A DNA stretch of 59,864 bases. Source: Candidatus Hydrogenedentota bacterium. Its GTDB lineage: Bacteria; Hydrogenedentota; Hydrogenedentia; Hydrogenedentales; SLHB01. The DNA lies in the NCBI GenBank assembly GCA_020849535.1, contig JADLGB010000185.1, positions 1 through 59,864 of the forward strand, written 5' to 3'. The notes beneath the pieces were generated by a model. The model did not search any database. It saw nothing but the letters and a program-made list of their open reading frames with translations, and was not told the origin of the DNA. Shown in pieces: positions 37,492-45,688 of the stretch (the first letter of the stretch is position 1; each line of letters opens with the position of its first letter). The position numbers were made by a program, and so were the translations under genes.

Positions 37492-38121
37492 TCACGCCCG
37501 CGCTGGCATCCCTGCGGAGGCGGGAGTACCCCGCGGTACTCGAGACTCGCTCTTGCCAGTCGCCCAATGCGCGACTTTGGAGTCATCTTGATGAAGACAT
37601 TTGTGCAACGCACGGAACATCGGATTGGCTTCCGGGCGCGCATGTTGCGATTGTTCCGCCCGCTCTGCATCGCCCTGGTCATCACACTCGCAGGAGAGTA
37701 ACGCGCATTTCACGGCTGCGACTATTGCCGAAGGTGGCATCGGCTTGGAGAGGACCATGAGAATGCTTCCTGGGCTGAGTGATTCCACCCGTTTCAGAAT
37801 CTCACGATCCGACCCCGAATGTACGATGAACTTCACCTTCGGCACCAGGATGCGTGCCTCCGCAATCATCGTAAGCCCATCTTTCACAGGCATGGACACG
37901 TCAGTTACGACAAGCTCAAAACGCTCATGGGAGAGCCGTTGCAGTCCTTCAGACCCATTGGACGCTTCGGTTACATCAAGCCCCGCCCTCTTGAACGACA
38001 GGCTGAGGAGCGTTCGCATATCGTCGTCGTCGTCAACAACAAGGATCTTTGGTCGCCTGCTTTTCGAGTTGTCCTCCACGTCAAGGCTTGTCGGAGATTG
38101 CGAAATGGGACGTATACTCAT
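37492..38121 (-). CDS. Single-domain response regulator (CheY-like) with unstructured tail
   Basis: The frame extends up to 38250, but ATG 38121 has AAGGAG eight bases upstream and begins MSIRPISQSP, so I take 209 residues. The receiver domain covers about 24-145: acidic cluster VVDDDDD, phospho-acceptor D74 (VVTDVSMP), the switch Ser (VHSGS) and the conserved Lys (SKPM). The last ~60 residues are polar and rich in Gln, Ala, Ser and Arg with no DNA-binding or enzymatic domain. It probably relays phosphate from the adjacent hybrid kinase. The next gene begins 27 nt further on. Confidence 0.9.
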   Translation of the reverse strand: MSIRPISQSPTSLDVEDNSKSRRPKILVVDDDDDMRTLLSLSFKRAGLDVTEASNGSEGLQRLSHERFELVVTDVSMPVKDGLTMIAEARILVPKVKFIVHSGSDREILKRVESLSPGSILMVLSKPMPPSAIVAAVKCALLSCECDDQGDAERAEQSQHARPEANPMFRALHKCLHQDDSKVAHWATGKSESRVPRGTPASAGMPARA

Positions 38122-38236
38122 AGCTTGTTCTCCTTGACTAGCGAAAATGTCGCTTTCACTTCGGGCTATTTGGCGGTCCACAGCGGATGCTGCATGGTCC
38201 TCCGTGATGGTCCCTCCCTCAACGGTACGGGAGCCC

Positions 38237-38650
38237 TCAAGAAGCGCCACTCCTCGTTCCGGCTCTTCGTTGTCTCTCCAGCCAGTTCCTATGTCTCATC
38301 ACCGCGTGCTGAACGGAGTGGCCGGCATAGAGGACATGCGCTCCCAGGGTCTTCAAGACTGAACGCATCTCTCGACTCAATGAACAGCAGCAAATGCTTC
38401 CGCCACGCATCTTGATTTCTTCTGTGACCCCCGTCATCTCGTCGAGAAAATCCAGCGACACGTGTGCCACGCGGTGGAAATTGAGCAGGATGTTTGGCGG
38501 CTCGCTCCGCCTTGAGATCTCACGCACCTCGTTAACCACCGCGGCGATTGACAGGGAATCCGTCAACATTGGAGTCCGGATGGAAACCACCGTTATTGGC
38601 CCCGCCGCTACGGCGTCCACCAGTGGTTCTGTCGATTGGTTCATTTCCAT
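38237..38650 (-). CDS. STAS-like domain protein (anti-sigma antagonist fold)
   Basis: A 137-residue protein with an alternating beta/alpha pattern like STAS proteins: TVVSIRTPMLTDSLSIAAVV, then PPNILLNFHRVAHVSLDFLD, then TEEIKMRGGSICCCSLSREM and VLKTLGAHVLY. The usual phosphorylatable Ser position falls in VSLDFLDE. In partner-switching systems such proteins bind anti-sigma/kinase partners; none is encoded here, so it may act on the neighbouring kinase. Start ATG has GAGGAGG eight bases upstream. It is the first gene of the signalling operon, 115 nt before the response regulator. Confidence 0.7.
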   Translation of the reverse strand: MEMNQSTEPLVDAVAAGPITVVSIRTPMLTDSLSIAAVVNEVREISRRSEPPNILLNFHRVAHVSLDFLDEMTGVTEEIKMRGGSICCCSLSREMRSVLKTLGAHVLYAGHSVQHAVMRHRNWLERQRRAGTRSGAS

Positions 38651-38710
38651 CTTTGGATCCTCCTCGTCTTCAGTCAGTCCTTATTCCGAACAATTCACTA
38701 CGAACCCGGC

Positions 38711-38752
38711 AAAAGGCGGGGCCGGGCGCATGGGGGACAGCATGCGCCCGGC
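38711..38752 (-). terminator. Rho-independent-type terminator of the RND operon
   Basis: A perfect 12-base inverted repeat, GCCGGGCGCATG (38721-38732) and CATGCGCCCGGC (38741-38752), with an 8-nt loop. On the minus strand it is followed by CCCGCC and then TTTT (complement at 38711-38714). It lies about 105-140 nt past the RND permease stop and upstream of the STAS gene, so it separates the two operons. Confidence 0.7.
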
Positions 38753-38758
38753 ATGAAA

Positions 38759-38775
38759 GGTGGAGGGCTTCCACC
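38759..38775 (-). terminator. Small second hairpin between the RND and signalling operons
   Basis: GGTGGA and TCCACC pair perfectly around a 5-nt loop; on the minus strand TTTC follows. It sits 6 bases upstream of the larger terminator stem. Short stem and short T-run make it a weak terminator on its own. Confidence 0.35.
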
Positions 38776-38858
38776 GCGGTAAGGGCTATTGAGCTGATGA
38801 CGTGCGTGTCCCGGATCGGCATCGCAACTCTCATGACAGCCGTTATCGAGTTGTTTGG

Positions 38859-41800
38859 TCATCGGTTGTCTTTCTCTGCCACAGCGGGCAATTCCCCAGC
38901 AGCGTATGCAGGACGCACTCGATAGACGGTCACATACATTGTGGGCAGAACGATGAGCGTCAACAGCGTCGCTACAAACAGGCCGCCGGCGATAGCTACC
39001 GCCATAGGCCCCCAGAACACGCTTGAGACCAGCGGAATCATGCCGAGGATTGCCGCGGCGGCCGTCAACATAATCGGCCGAAAACGAAGTACCGTAGCGT
39101 TTAGAACCGCGTCCCACGGCGACTGACCTGCTGCGAGTTGTTGGTCGATTTGATCGATAAGGATCACGGAATTGCGCATGATGATCCCGGCAAGCGCCAG
39201 AATGCCAAGTTGTACGACAAAGCCCATGGGCCTCCCGGTCAAGAGCAGGCTGATGCTGACCCCGATGATCCCCAGGGGTGCTGTAAACAAGGTCAGGAAC
39301 ATCTTGGGTATGCTCTTTAGCTGAAACATCAACAGCGTGAGGATTACGGCAAGCATGGCGGGCACAGGCTGCATCAACCAGTTCGAGGCCTTTATGCTGT
39401 CCTCCAACGGTCCACCGATCGAAATGGAGTAGCCCGGAGGCAACGAAGCCCGCAGCGAGCTTAAGCGTTCGAGTAAGGCCGTCGTCGCGTCATTGCCCAG
39501 TACGCCGTCAATCGTGTTGGCCTGCACGGTAATGGTGGGCTTCAGATTCCTCCGCCGGATCAAGCCGTCTTCCGCTTCAAACGCGATTGTTGCGATTTGA
39601 TCTAACGCCACCGATTTCCCGTTCCCGATCGGGATGCTCAGGTCCTTTATCTTCGACAAATCCGTCCTGTTACGTTCCCCAACGCGAAAGACGATGTCGA
39701 CCGTGCGGTCTTGTTCGCGATACTCACTGAGGTCGGCGCCCGAAATGAATGTCTGCAAGGTCAGCGCCAGGGTTTGGCTGTCGATTCCCTGCATCCGGGC
39801 CTTGTCTTGATCGATCGCGACACGCATGATTTTGCTCTTCTCATGCCAGTTCAGGTTCACGTTCCAGAGGTTGGGATCGGTGCGCATAACCTCGCAAACT
39901 TGTTGCGCCAGGTCGCGCACCTTGTCGTGATCGTAACCGCTCACGCGGAGCATGACGGGATACGAATTCGGAGGTCCGGTTTGGATCACTTTGATGTTGC
40001 TTTGAATTTCGAGAAACTCGCTCTCCAGCGTCTGCTTGATCTTCCTTGACAAGGCAACGCGTGTTTCCAGATCCTTCGCAACAAAAATGACTTGGGCGAA
40101 GTTGCTGTCTGGATGTACCGGATCGGAGGTCAGCACAAACCGCGGAGCCCCTACCCCCACGTATAGGGAGCAGCTCTCGATATTCGGATCCCCCTGGAAT
40201 CGTTGGGCGAAAGCCGTGGCCCGCTCTTCAGTGGCTTCCATCGACGCGCCTTGCGGCAATCGCAGGTCCACAAGCAATTCGGGGCGCGTTGACGCGGGGA
40301 AGAATTCCTGCTGGACTTTGCCCATCAAGAATAGGGATCCCAGAAAACACAAGGCTGTGACGGCAAGCACCAGACTTCGATGCCGCAAACACCACGCCAG
40401 AATGCTCCTGAAAAGCCTATAGAAACGGGTATCGTAGATGTCGGCGTGGCCGCCTTCCGCCGCGTGCTTAACCCGCACGAGATAGTGTCCCAATAGTGGC
40501 GTCACGGCGCCAGCAGCCAGCCATGAGATCAATAGCGCGATCGTTACCACGGAGAAGATGCTGCCGACAAATTCCGACGCAGTTCCCTTCGAAAAACCGA
40601 CTGGAATGAATCCGGCACATGTAACTAACGCTCCCGTCAACCGGGGGTACGCCGTCGCCGTATATGCGAAGGATGCTGCCTTTGAGCGGTCCCAGCCCTG
40701 CTCGAGTTTCACAATCATCATTTCGATGGCGATGATGGCATCGTCCACCAGGAGACCCAGCGCAATGATCAATGCGCCCAGGGAAATCTTGTGCAGGTCG
40801 ATGCCGATTATGCTCATGACCACAAACACGCCCGCGATCACCATCGGGATACAAAGCGCGACAACGACACCCGAGCGTAGGCCAAGGCTGATGAAACTTA
40901 CGATCAGGACGATCCCGACAGCCTCGGCCAGGGATTTCACAAACTCGTCGATGGATTCTTTAACGACTTCCGGCTGATTGGCGACCGTGGAAAGCTCCAT
41001 ACCCTTGGGAAGCAGATCTTTGACCTCATTCGTCATGGCATCGAGGTTCTTACCCAGAGTTAGAATGTTCCCGCCCTTTTCCATGGAAATGGCGAGACCG
41101 ATGGCTGGCCGGCCGTTGAAGAAGAACTTCGGCTCGGCGGGTTCTGCATAAGCGCGCTCAATCTTGGCGACGTCACTCAGACGAAACGCCATCCCACCGA
41201 CGCGAATGGGGAGGTCCCGCAGACTGTCCACGGTATCGAAGATGCCGGTGACCCGGAGATATACATTGTCTGTAGAAGTTTCAATCATTCCAGACGGGGT
41301 CATCGCGTTCTGCGCTTGGATGGTATGCAGCACCAATCCCGGATCGACTCCAAACTGCGCGAGCTTGGCATTGTCGATTTCAATGTAGACCTTCTCGGGT
41401 TGCACGCCTACGAGGTCCGCTTTGCGCACACCCGGTACGGCGAGGGCAATTCGACGGATCCTCTCCATTTGCGCGCGCATTTCCTCCATGGAGAATCCGT
41501 CAGATGTCAGCGCGTAGATGCACCCGAATACGTCGTCAAATCGGTCATTGAAGAAGGGGCCGATCACGCCTTGCGGTAGCGTGTACCATATGTCGTTCAC
41601 CATGTTGCGGACTTCCAACCACACGGGACGGACCTGGTCCCCGGTGACGGCGTCATCCTTCAACGTCACATAGATGACCGATTTCCCCGGGTAGGAATAA
41701 CTGTCCAAGTAATCCAGGCCGGGCGTGTCCTGAAGTTTCTTTTCAAGCTTATCCGTCAACTGTTCTTCAACGTCACGAGCGCTTGCTCCGGGCCAAACCA

Positions 41801-41954
41801 CCGCAACAATCATCTTGCGAATGGTGAAATCCGGATCCTCCATCCGCCCGAGTCGCATGTAGGAAATTGCGCCACCCACAAACACGACCGCAACGAAGTA
41901 GAGGACAATCTGGCGGTGCTTCAGTGCCCAATCGGTGAGATTGAAGTTATTCAT
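38859..41954 (-). CDS. RND-family efflux transporter permease (AcrB/MdtC-like)
   Basis: A 1031-residue RND permease of usual length. It has the first helix after an amphipathic N-terminus (LTDWALKHRQIVLYF), large periplasmic loops at about 35-335 and 555-860, and two six-helix bundles. The proton-relay acidic pair is visible in helix 4 (GLLVDDAIIAIE). It exports compounds across the cell envelope with a periplasmic adaptor and an outer-membrane channel; the channel is not encoded nearby. ATG overlaps the adaptor stop as ATGA. The substrate cannot be told: it could be drugs, dyes or lipids; the N-terminal half lacks the metal-site motifs of CusA-type pumps. Confidence 0.93.
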   Translation of the reverse strand: MNNFNLTDWALKHRQIVLYFVAVVFVGGAISYMRLGRMEDPDFTIRKMIVAVVWPGASARDVEEQLTDKLEKKLQDTPGLDYLDSYSYPGKSVIYVTLKDDAVTGDQVRPVWLEVRNMVNDIWYTLPQGVIGPFFNDRFDDVFGCIYALTSDGFSMEEMRAQMERIRRIALAVPGVRKADLVGVQPEKVYIEIDNAKLAQFGVDPGLVLHTIQAQNAMTPSGMIETSTDNVYLRVTGIFDTVDSLRDLPIRVGGMAFRLSDVAKIERAYAEPAEPKFFFNGRPAIGLAISMEKGGNILTLGKNLDAMTNEVKDLLPKGMELSTVANQPEVVKESIDEFVKSLAEAVGIVLIVSFISLGLRSGVVVALCIPMVIAGVFVVMSIIGIDLHKISLGALIIALGLLVDDAIIAIEMMIVKLEQGWDRSKAASFAYTATAYPRLTGALVTCAGFIPVGFSKGTASEFVGSIFSVVTIALLISWLAAGAVTPLLGHYLVRVKHAAEGGHADIYDTRFYRLFRSILAWCLRHRSLVLAVTALCFLGSLFLMGKVQQEFFPASTRPELLVDLRLPQGASMEATEERATAFAQRFQGDPNIESCSLYVGVGAPRFVLTSDPVHPDSNFAQVIFVAKDLETRVALSRKIKQTLESEFLEIQSNIKVIQTGPPNSYPVMLRVSGYDHDKVRDLAQQVCEVMRTDPNLWNVNLNWHEKSKIMRVAIDQDKARMQGIDSQTLALTLQTFISGADLSEYREQDRTVDIVFRVGERNRTDLSKIKDLSIPIGNGKSVALDQIATIAFEAEDGLIRRRNLKPTITVQANTIDGVLGNDATTALLERLSSLRASLPPGYSISIGGPLEDSIKASNWLMQPVPAMLAVILTLLMFQLKSIPKMFLTLFTAPLGIIGVSISLLLTGRPMGFVVQLGILALAGIIMRNSVILIDQIDQQLAAGQSPWDAVLNATVLRFRPIMLTAAAAILGMIPLVSSVFWGPMAVAIAGGLFVATLLTLIVLPTMYVTVYRVRPAYAAGELPAVAEKDNR

Positions 41955-43168
41955 GACATGGTCTCGGTAGACACCCGGACTTTTTGGCCAGGCATCAGTT
42001 TGTGCACGCCGGCCGTGACGACGACATCGCCGTCTTCGAGGCCGTTCACCACCCGCAACTTGTCGTGGTCGAAGCCGTCCAATTTGACGGTGCGCAGTTC
42101 AAGCTTCCCATCCTTGACAACCCAAACGTTTGGCTTGTCCTCTTCCTGATAGATTGCGGAAAGGGGAATGAGCTGCACGGGTGCGACATCCTCATCCACA
42201 CGGACGGAAGCCGTCATCCCGAGCTTGATCTCAGCCGGCGCGTTCAATAGCCGAACACGCGCCTTGTACGTTCTCAAGATCGGGTCGGCCATCGGCGCCG
42301 TCTCGCGAATCTCGCCACGTAACTCGACTTGCGGCAGTGCCCAAAAGGAAACGGTGATGGACGTGACGTCTCGCAACGAATCGATCCGGTTTTCTGGAAC
42401 GGAGATTTCCACTTCCCGGTCGCCGTCTCGAACGAGCGTGATTACGGGCATTCCCGGAGCGACAACTTGGCCAACCTCCGCCGAAATCCCTGCAATGACG
42501 CCTCCCTGGTCCGCGCGCAAGAGACTGTACTCAAGCTGATTGGAAGCCTGAGCGTGAAGCGCGGAGGCTTGCTCGAGCGCGGAGGAGACGGTGTCATATT
42601 CCATCTGGCTCTGATCCAGCTTGACCTTCGCAAGCGCCCCCTCCCGGTGCAGACGCTGGAAGCGGGCCAGATTGAGCTCCGCCAAACGCTTCTGGGACTC
42701 GGCGGCCCGAACCTGGGCCGACGCAAGGGCGACGGATTCCTTGATGTCCTTCGGGTCGATTTCCATGAGGACATCCCCCGCGCGAACCACATCCCCTAGT
42801 TGCACATTCCTCTTTACGATGCGGCCTCCAGCTTGGAATGCCAGCACGCTTTCATACCGGCCGCGGACCTCACCCGAGTACGTGTAACTTCGCGAGTCCG
42901 CGGCCGAGCTAACCACCTGAGTGCGCACAACACACTCCTCTTCAACGGGGGGTGGAACTTCATCGAGCTTTTCGCTGCTCGCGTTGATGGCGGCAAAAGC
43001 CGTGGGATGCACACGTTCCTTCAGCGTCGTCTTCAGGGGAGTGAAAGCATAGACTGCCGCAAATGCGGCCAGAACCATCGCCACGCCAACAAAAAGTGGC
43101 GACCACCTATGTTTCGCGATGAGGCTGACCCGTTGTCGATATTGTTTGAAACTCGCAAGACTAAGCAT
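41951..43168 (-). CDS. RND efflux periplasmic adaptor (membrane-fusion protein)
   Basis: I choose ATG 43168 (MLSLASFKQYRQ), with AAGGAG eight bases upstream, over the far longer frame; product 405 residues. Layout: one N-terminal membrane helix (about 24-44), a barrel-sandwich half (SGEVRGRYESVLAFQAGGRIV), a coiled-coil hairpin (about 150-215), the second lipoyl half, and a beta-barrel (VEISVPENRIDSL). The C-terminal membrane-proximal domain has VVNGLEDGDVVVTAGVHKLMPGQ. It bridges the RND permease and an outer-membrane channel. Its start overlaps the thioredoxin-like stop by 8 nt, so translation is probably coupled. Confidence 0.92.
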   Translation of the reverse strand: MLSLASFKQYRQRVSLIAKHRWSPLFVGVAMVLAAFAAVYAFTPLKTTLKERVHPTAFAAINASSEKLDEVPPPVEEECVVRTQVVSSAADSRSYTYSGEVRGRYESVLAFQAGGRIVKRNVQLGDVVRAGDVLMEIDPKDIKESVALASAQVRAAESQKRLAELNLARFQRLHREGALAKVKLDQSQMEYDTVSSALEQASALHAQASNQLEYSLLRADQGGVIAGISAEVGQVVAPGMPVITLVRDGDREVEISVPENRIDSLRDVTSITVSFWALPQVELRGEIRETAPMADPILRTYKARVRLLNAPAEIKLGMTASVRVDEDVAPVQLIPLSAIYQEEDKPNVWVVKDGKLELRTVKLDGFDHDKLRVVNGLEDGDVVVTAGVHKLMPGQKVRVSTETMS

Positions 43169-43538
43169 TGGGGTGTCTCCTTGAATTGGCCTCGGCGTCA
43201 GTAAGGCCTGCGAATTTGGATAGAATGGCCGCCTTGCTAGCTGTCCCGACAACCTTGCCACGGACACAGCCATCCACGAAGAAGAGGAGCGTGGGGACGG
43301 CCCGGATGTCGTACAAAGTGCCCAAATCTGGGTTACCGTCCGCATTGACCCGTACCACCTTCAGCGTCTCCGCGCATGAGGTGGCGATTTCGTCCAACAC
43401 CGGATCGAGGATGTGGCATGGGCGACTCCACTCCGTCGAAAACGCAACCAGAACCGGTTGTTCGGATTGCAGCACTTCCAAATCGAAGTTTGTCGAATTA
43501 ACCTGAAGAGGTTTTGAGTTTTTGAGTATTCTGTCCAT
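43161..43538 (-). CDS. Thioredoxin-fold protein with SRPC in place of CGPC
   Basis: A 125-residue thioredoxin-like protein: QPVLVAFSTEWSRPCHILDPVLDEIA, NADGNPDLGTLYDIRAVPTLLFF with the cis-Pro. The active site reads W-S-R-P-C, so the attacking N-terminal cysteine is a serine and only the second cysteine remains. It is therefore unlikely to be a normal dithiol reductant; it may act as a monothiol, a chaperone or a binding protein. No signal peptide, so cytoplasmic. First gene of the sigma54-driven operon; AGGAGG lies 11 bases before ATG. Confidence 0.85.
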   Translation of the reverse strand: MDRILKNSKPLQVNSTNFDLEVLQSEQPVLVAFSTEWSRPCHILDPVLDEIATSCAETLKVVRVNADGNPDLGTLYDIRAVPTLLFFVDGCVRGKVVGTASKAAILSKFAGLTDAEANSRRHPNA

Positions 43539-43572
43539 GCTTGTGACCGCCTCCTGCGTTTTCCTCTAAGGG

Positions 43573-43588
43573 AGCATCGGGTGTGCCA
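43573..43588 (-). promoter_or_regulatory. Near-consensus sigma54 (-24/-12) promoter of the thioredoxin/RND operon
   Basis: On the minus strand TGGCACACCCGATGCT has GG and GC separated by exactly 10 bases. It matches the TGGCAC-N5-TTGCW consensus except for one base (A instead of T just before TGC). Predicted start is about 43562, leaving a 24-nt leader with the AGGAGG ribosome site before the ATG at 43538. A sigma54-dependent activator is encoded divergently 145 bases away. Confidence 0.8.
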
Positions 43589-43664
43589 ATTGACCCCATA
43601 ACGCTTAACGCAATAAGAATTAGCCACTTACAACGTGACGGACTCGGTTGCTGCCAGTACGATA

Positions 43665-43692
43665 TTTTGAACGTACGAAAATCCGTTCGAAA
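43665..43692. promoter_or_regulatory. Candidate activator-binding inverted repeat (UAS)
   Basis: TTTTGAACG (43665-43673) and CGTTCGAAA (43684-43692) form an inverted repeat with 8 of 9 positions matching and a 10-nt spacer. Its centre is about 116 bases upstream of the predicted sigma54 start, the usual range for an enhancer site, and 55 bases upstream of the activator's own ATG, so it could also autoregulate. Confidence 0.5.
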
Positions 43693-43733
43693 TAGGGTTG
43701 ACGTCGCGACCCGGCTTTGCTACTACTACGGGT

Positions 43734-45356
43734 ATGGAATCAAACAGCGATAATCGTTTCGACCCCTGGTTCGCGGCAGGACTGCTCATAGACGTTGCCA
43801 GCGAACAATCGTTGGAGAATCTATTCCGGAGATTCGTCGGACGCGGCGCGCAACTTGTGGACTTCGTCCAAGTCTGGTTGATGGACAAGGGCGACCTGTG
43901 CGCAACGTGCGCACACCGTGCAATATGTCCCGACCAGTCTCGCTGCCTACACTTGGTCGCGTCAGAAGGAAGGTCTGCACTGGGTTCCGGTACGGGACGG
44001 CGTCCCTTCGAGAATCTCGATACGCGCGTGCCGCTGGGCGCAGGCCCAATCGGCCAATCAGCGGTGACAAATGAGCCGATACTCGGGAAGGTCGCGGATG
44101 CTGCGACGGCATCGCTTGCAGGCGTGGAGTGGGTGATCGAGGAAGGTATTCAGGAGTTCTTGGTAGGTCCGATTCGGTTCAAAGGTAATGTTCTTGGAAT
44201 TTCAGCAGGCTTTGTACGCGGGAAGTGGCCGGAGGACTATCATCCGTGGGGACAAGTCTTCTCGGACCAATTAGGCGCGGCCATTGCCAACGCGCAGGCC
44301 TTCCAGGAGATTCAGCGGCTCAAAACGCAATTGGAGCTTCAGAATTCGTATCTCGAAGAAGCCGTCATTGAAGCGAAGGCGTTTGGCGACCTCGTGGGCC
44401 AGAGCGCACCGCTTAGGCACATCGTCAGCCAGATTGATCTGGTTGCGCCCACGGAAGCTTCCGTGCTCATTCTGGGCGAAACGGGCACCGGCAAAGAACT
44501 GGTGGCGCACGAAATCCACCGGCGGAGCGGTCGCAATGAAGGGCCACTGGTTCGAGTCAATTGCGCTTCCATTCCACGGGAGCTGTTTGAGAGTGAGTTC
44601 TTCGGTCACGTGAAGGGCTCGTTTACAGGAGCGGTCAAGGATCGGGCAGGCCGTTTTGAGACGGCCGAGGGTGGAACGATCTTTTTGGATGAAGTGGCCG
44701 AGATCCCACTCGACATTCAGAACAAACTGTTGCGGGTGCTTCAGGAAAAGCGCTACGAACGTGTGGGGGACGATCGCACGCGCCGGGCCGATGTGCGAAT
44801 CATCGCGGCAACCAACCGCGATCTGAAGCAGGCAGTCGCCGCTGGCCGGTTTCGTGAAGACCTCTATTACCGGCTGAACGTCTTTCCTATCCAGGTTCCG
44901 CCACTACGGGAACGCTTGGATGACATCCCGGCGCTGGCAAAACACTTTGTCGATCTCTCGAGTAGGGATTTGAAATGCGTCCAACCGCGGTTGACCAGGA
45001 CTTCGGTCACGAAACTGCAAAACTACGAGTGGCCCGGCAACGTTCGCGAACTGCGCAACGTGATCGAGCGCGCCGTTATTCTTGCGCGCGGCGGCACTTT
45101 GGATTTTGACCTGCCGATAGCAGAGCAACCTGCGCTCCCGGTGCGACCGGCGGTTAAGCCAGACGACGAGGCGCAACCCGAGTTTCTTACAGAAGCCGAA
45201 CTCCGGCGCCGCGAGCGCGACAACCTTCGGATCATACTTGAAAAGACCAATTGGAAGATCAAAGGCCCTGATGGCGCTGCGGAACTTCTGGGCGTGAACC
45301 CCACTACCTTGCTCTCCCGCATGAACAAATGGGGACTCAGAAGACTTTCACCCTAG
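43734..45356 (+). CDS. Sigma54-dependent activator: GAF sensor with Cys cluster, AAA+ domain, Fis-type HTH
   Basis: ATG 43734 is preferred over a TTG at 43698; product 540 residues. The N-terminal GAF domain (about 15-180) contains LCATCAHRAICPDQSRCLHL, a C-x2-C-x5-C-x5-C cluster that could bind metal or sense redox. The AAA+ domain (about 220-445) has Walker A GETGTGKE, the sigma54-contact loop as GSFTGA (usual GAFTGA), Walker B IFLDEVAE and the arginine-finger region RRADVRIIAATNRD. A Fis-type helix-turn-helix ends the protein (LRIILEKTNWKIKGPDGAAELLGV). It most likely activates the divergent thioredoxin/RND operon. Confidence 0.93.
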   Translation: MESNSDNRFDPWFAAGLLIDVASEQSLENLFRRFVGRGAQLVDFVQVWLMDKGDLCATCAHRAICPDQSRCLHLVASEGRSALGSGTGRRPFENLDTRVPLGAGPIGQSAVTNEPILGKVADAATASLAGVEWVIEEGIQEFLVGPIRFKGNVLGISAGFVRGKWPEDYHPWGQVFSDQLGAAIANAQAFQEIQRLKTQLELQNSYLEEAVIEAKAFGDLVGQSAPLRHIVSQIDLVAPTEASVLILGETGTGKELVAHEIHRRSGRNEGPLVRVNCASIPRELFESEFFGHVKGSFTGAVKDRAGRFETAEGGTIFLDEVAEIPLDIQNKLLRVLQEKRYERVGDDRTRRADVRIIAATNRDLKQAVAAGRFREDLYYRLNVFPIQVPPLRERLDDIPALAKHFVDLSSRDLKCVQPRLTRTSVTKLQNYEWPGNVRELRNVIERAVILARGGTLDFDLPIAEQPALPVRPAVKPDDEAQPEFLTEAELRRRERDNLRIILEKTNWKIKGPDGAAELLGVNPTTLLSRMNKWGLRRLSP

Positions 45357-45688
45357 TGGAGATGAGAATCGTGCGCGAGCCCGGCGGGCGGCAGTTTCGA
45401 ATCGTCAAGGTGACTGGACAGGCGCTGACTCCCTTCAATCCAATGGGAGTAGGTCCGCTCCCCTTTCTTGTCTCTTTTCCTTCCTGAATCGGTGCAATCC
45501 GCAGAATCGGTGGATGAACTTCTTCAGGTGGCTGCGGCATCGGCTGCGCCGCGAAACGCTGGACGCCGCTTCACGCGGATGGGGTACAATACGAGAGTCA
45601 CTTGAGCCAGAACGGTAAGGCATGTCCGCGTGTGGGAAGAACACACCGCGTGATTGTCCCTGTGTACCTGGCTTCGTGGAAAGGAATT
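45357..45688. other. Intergenic region upstream of the Calx-beta protein
   Basis: About 330 bases without a supported gene; short open frames on both strands look like chance. A -10-like TACAAT lies at 45585-45590 on the plus strand, but a -35 hexamer at usual spacing is absent. No clear terminator follows the activator gene. Confidence 0.3.

Noticed and set aside
43600..43640. A second sigma54 promoter (TGGC...TTGC, minus strand)
   Set aside because: GG and GC are two bases too far apart for sigma54, so only the element at 43573-43588 is kept.
45585..45590. Promoter for the Calx-beta protein gene
   Set aside because: Only a -10-like TACAAT is present; no -35 hexamer at 16-18 bases.
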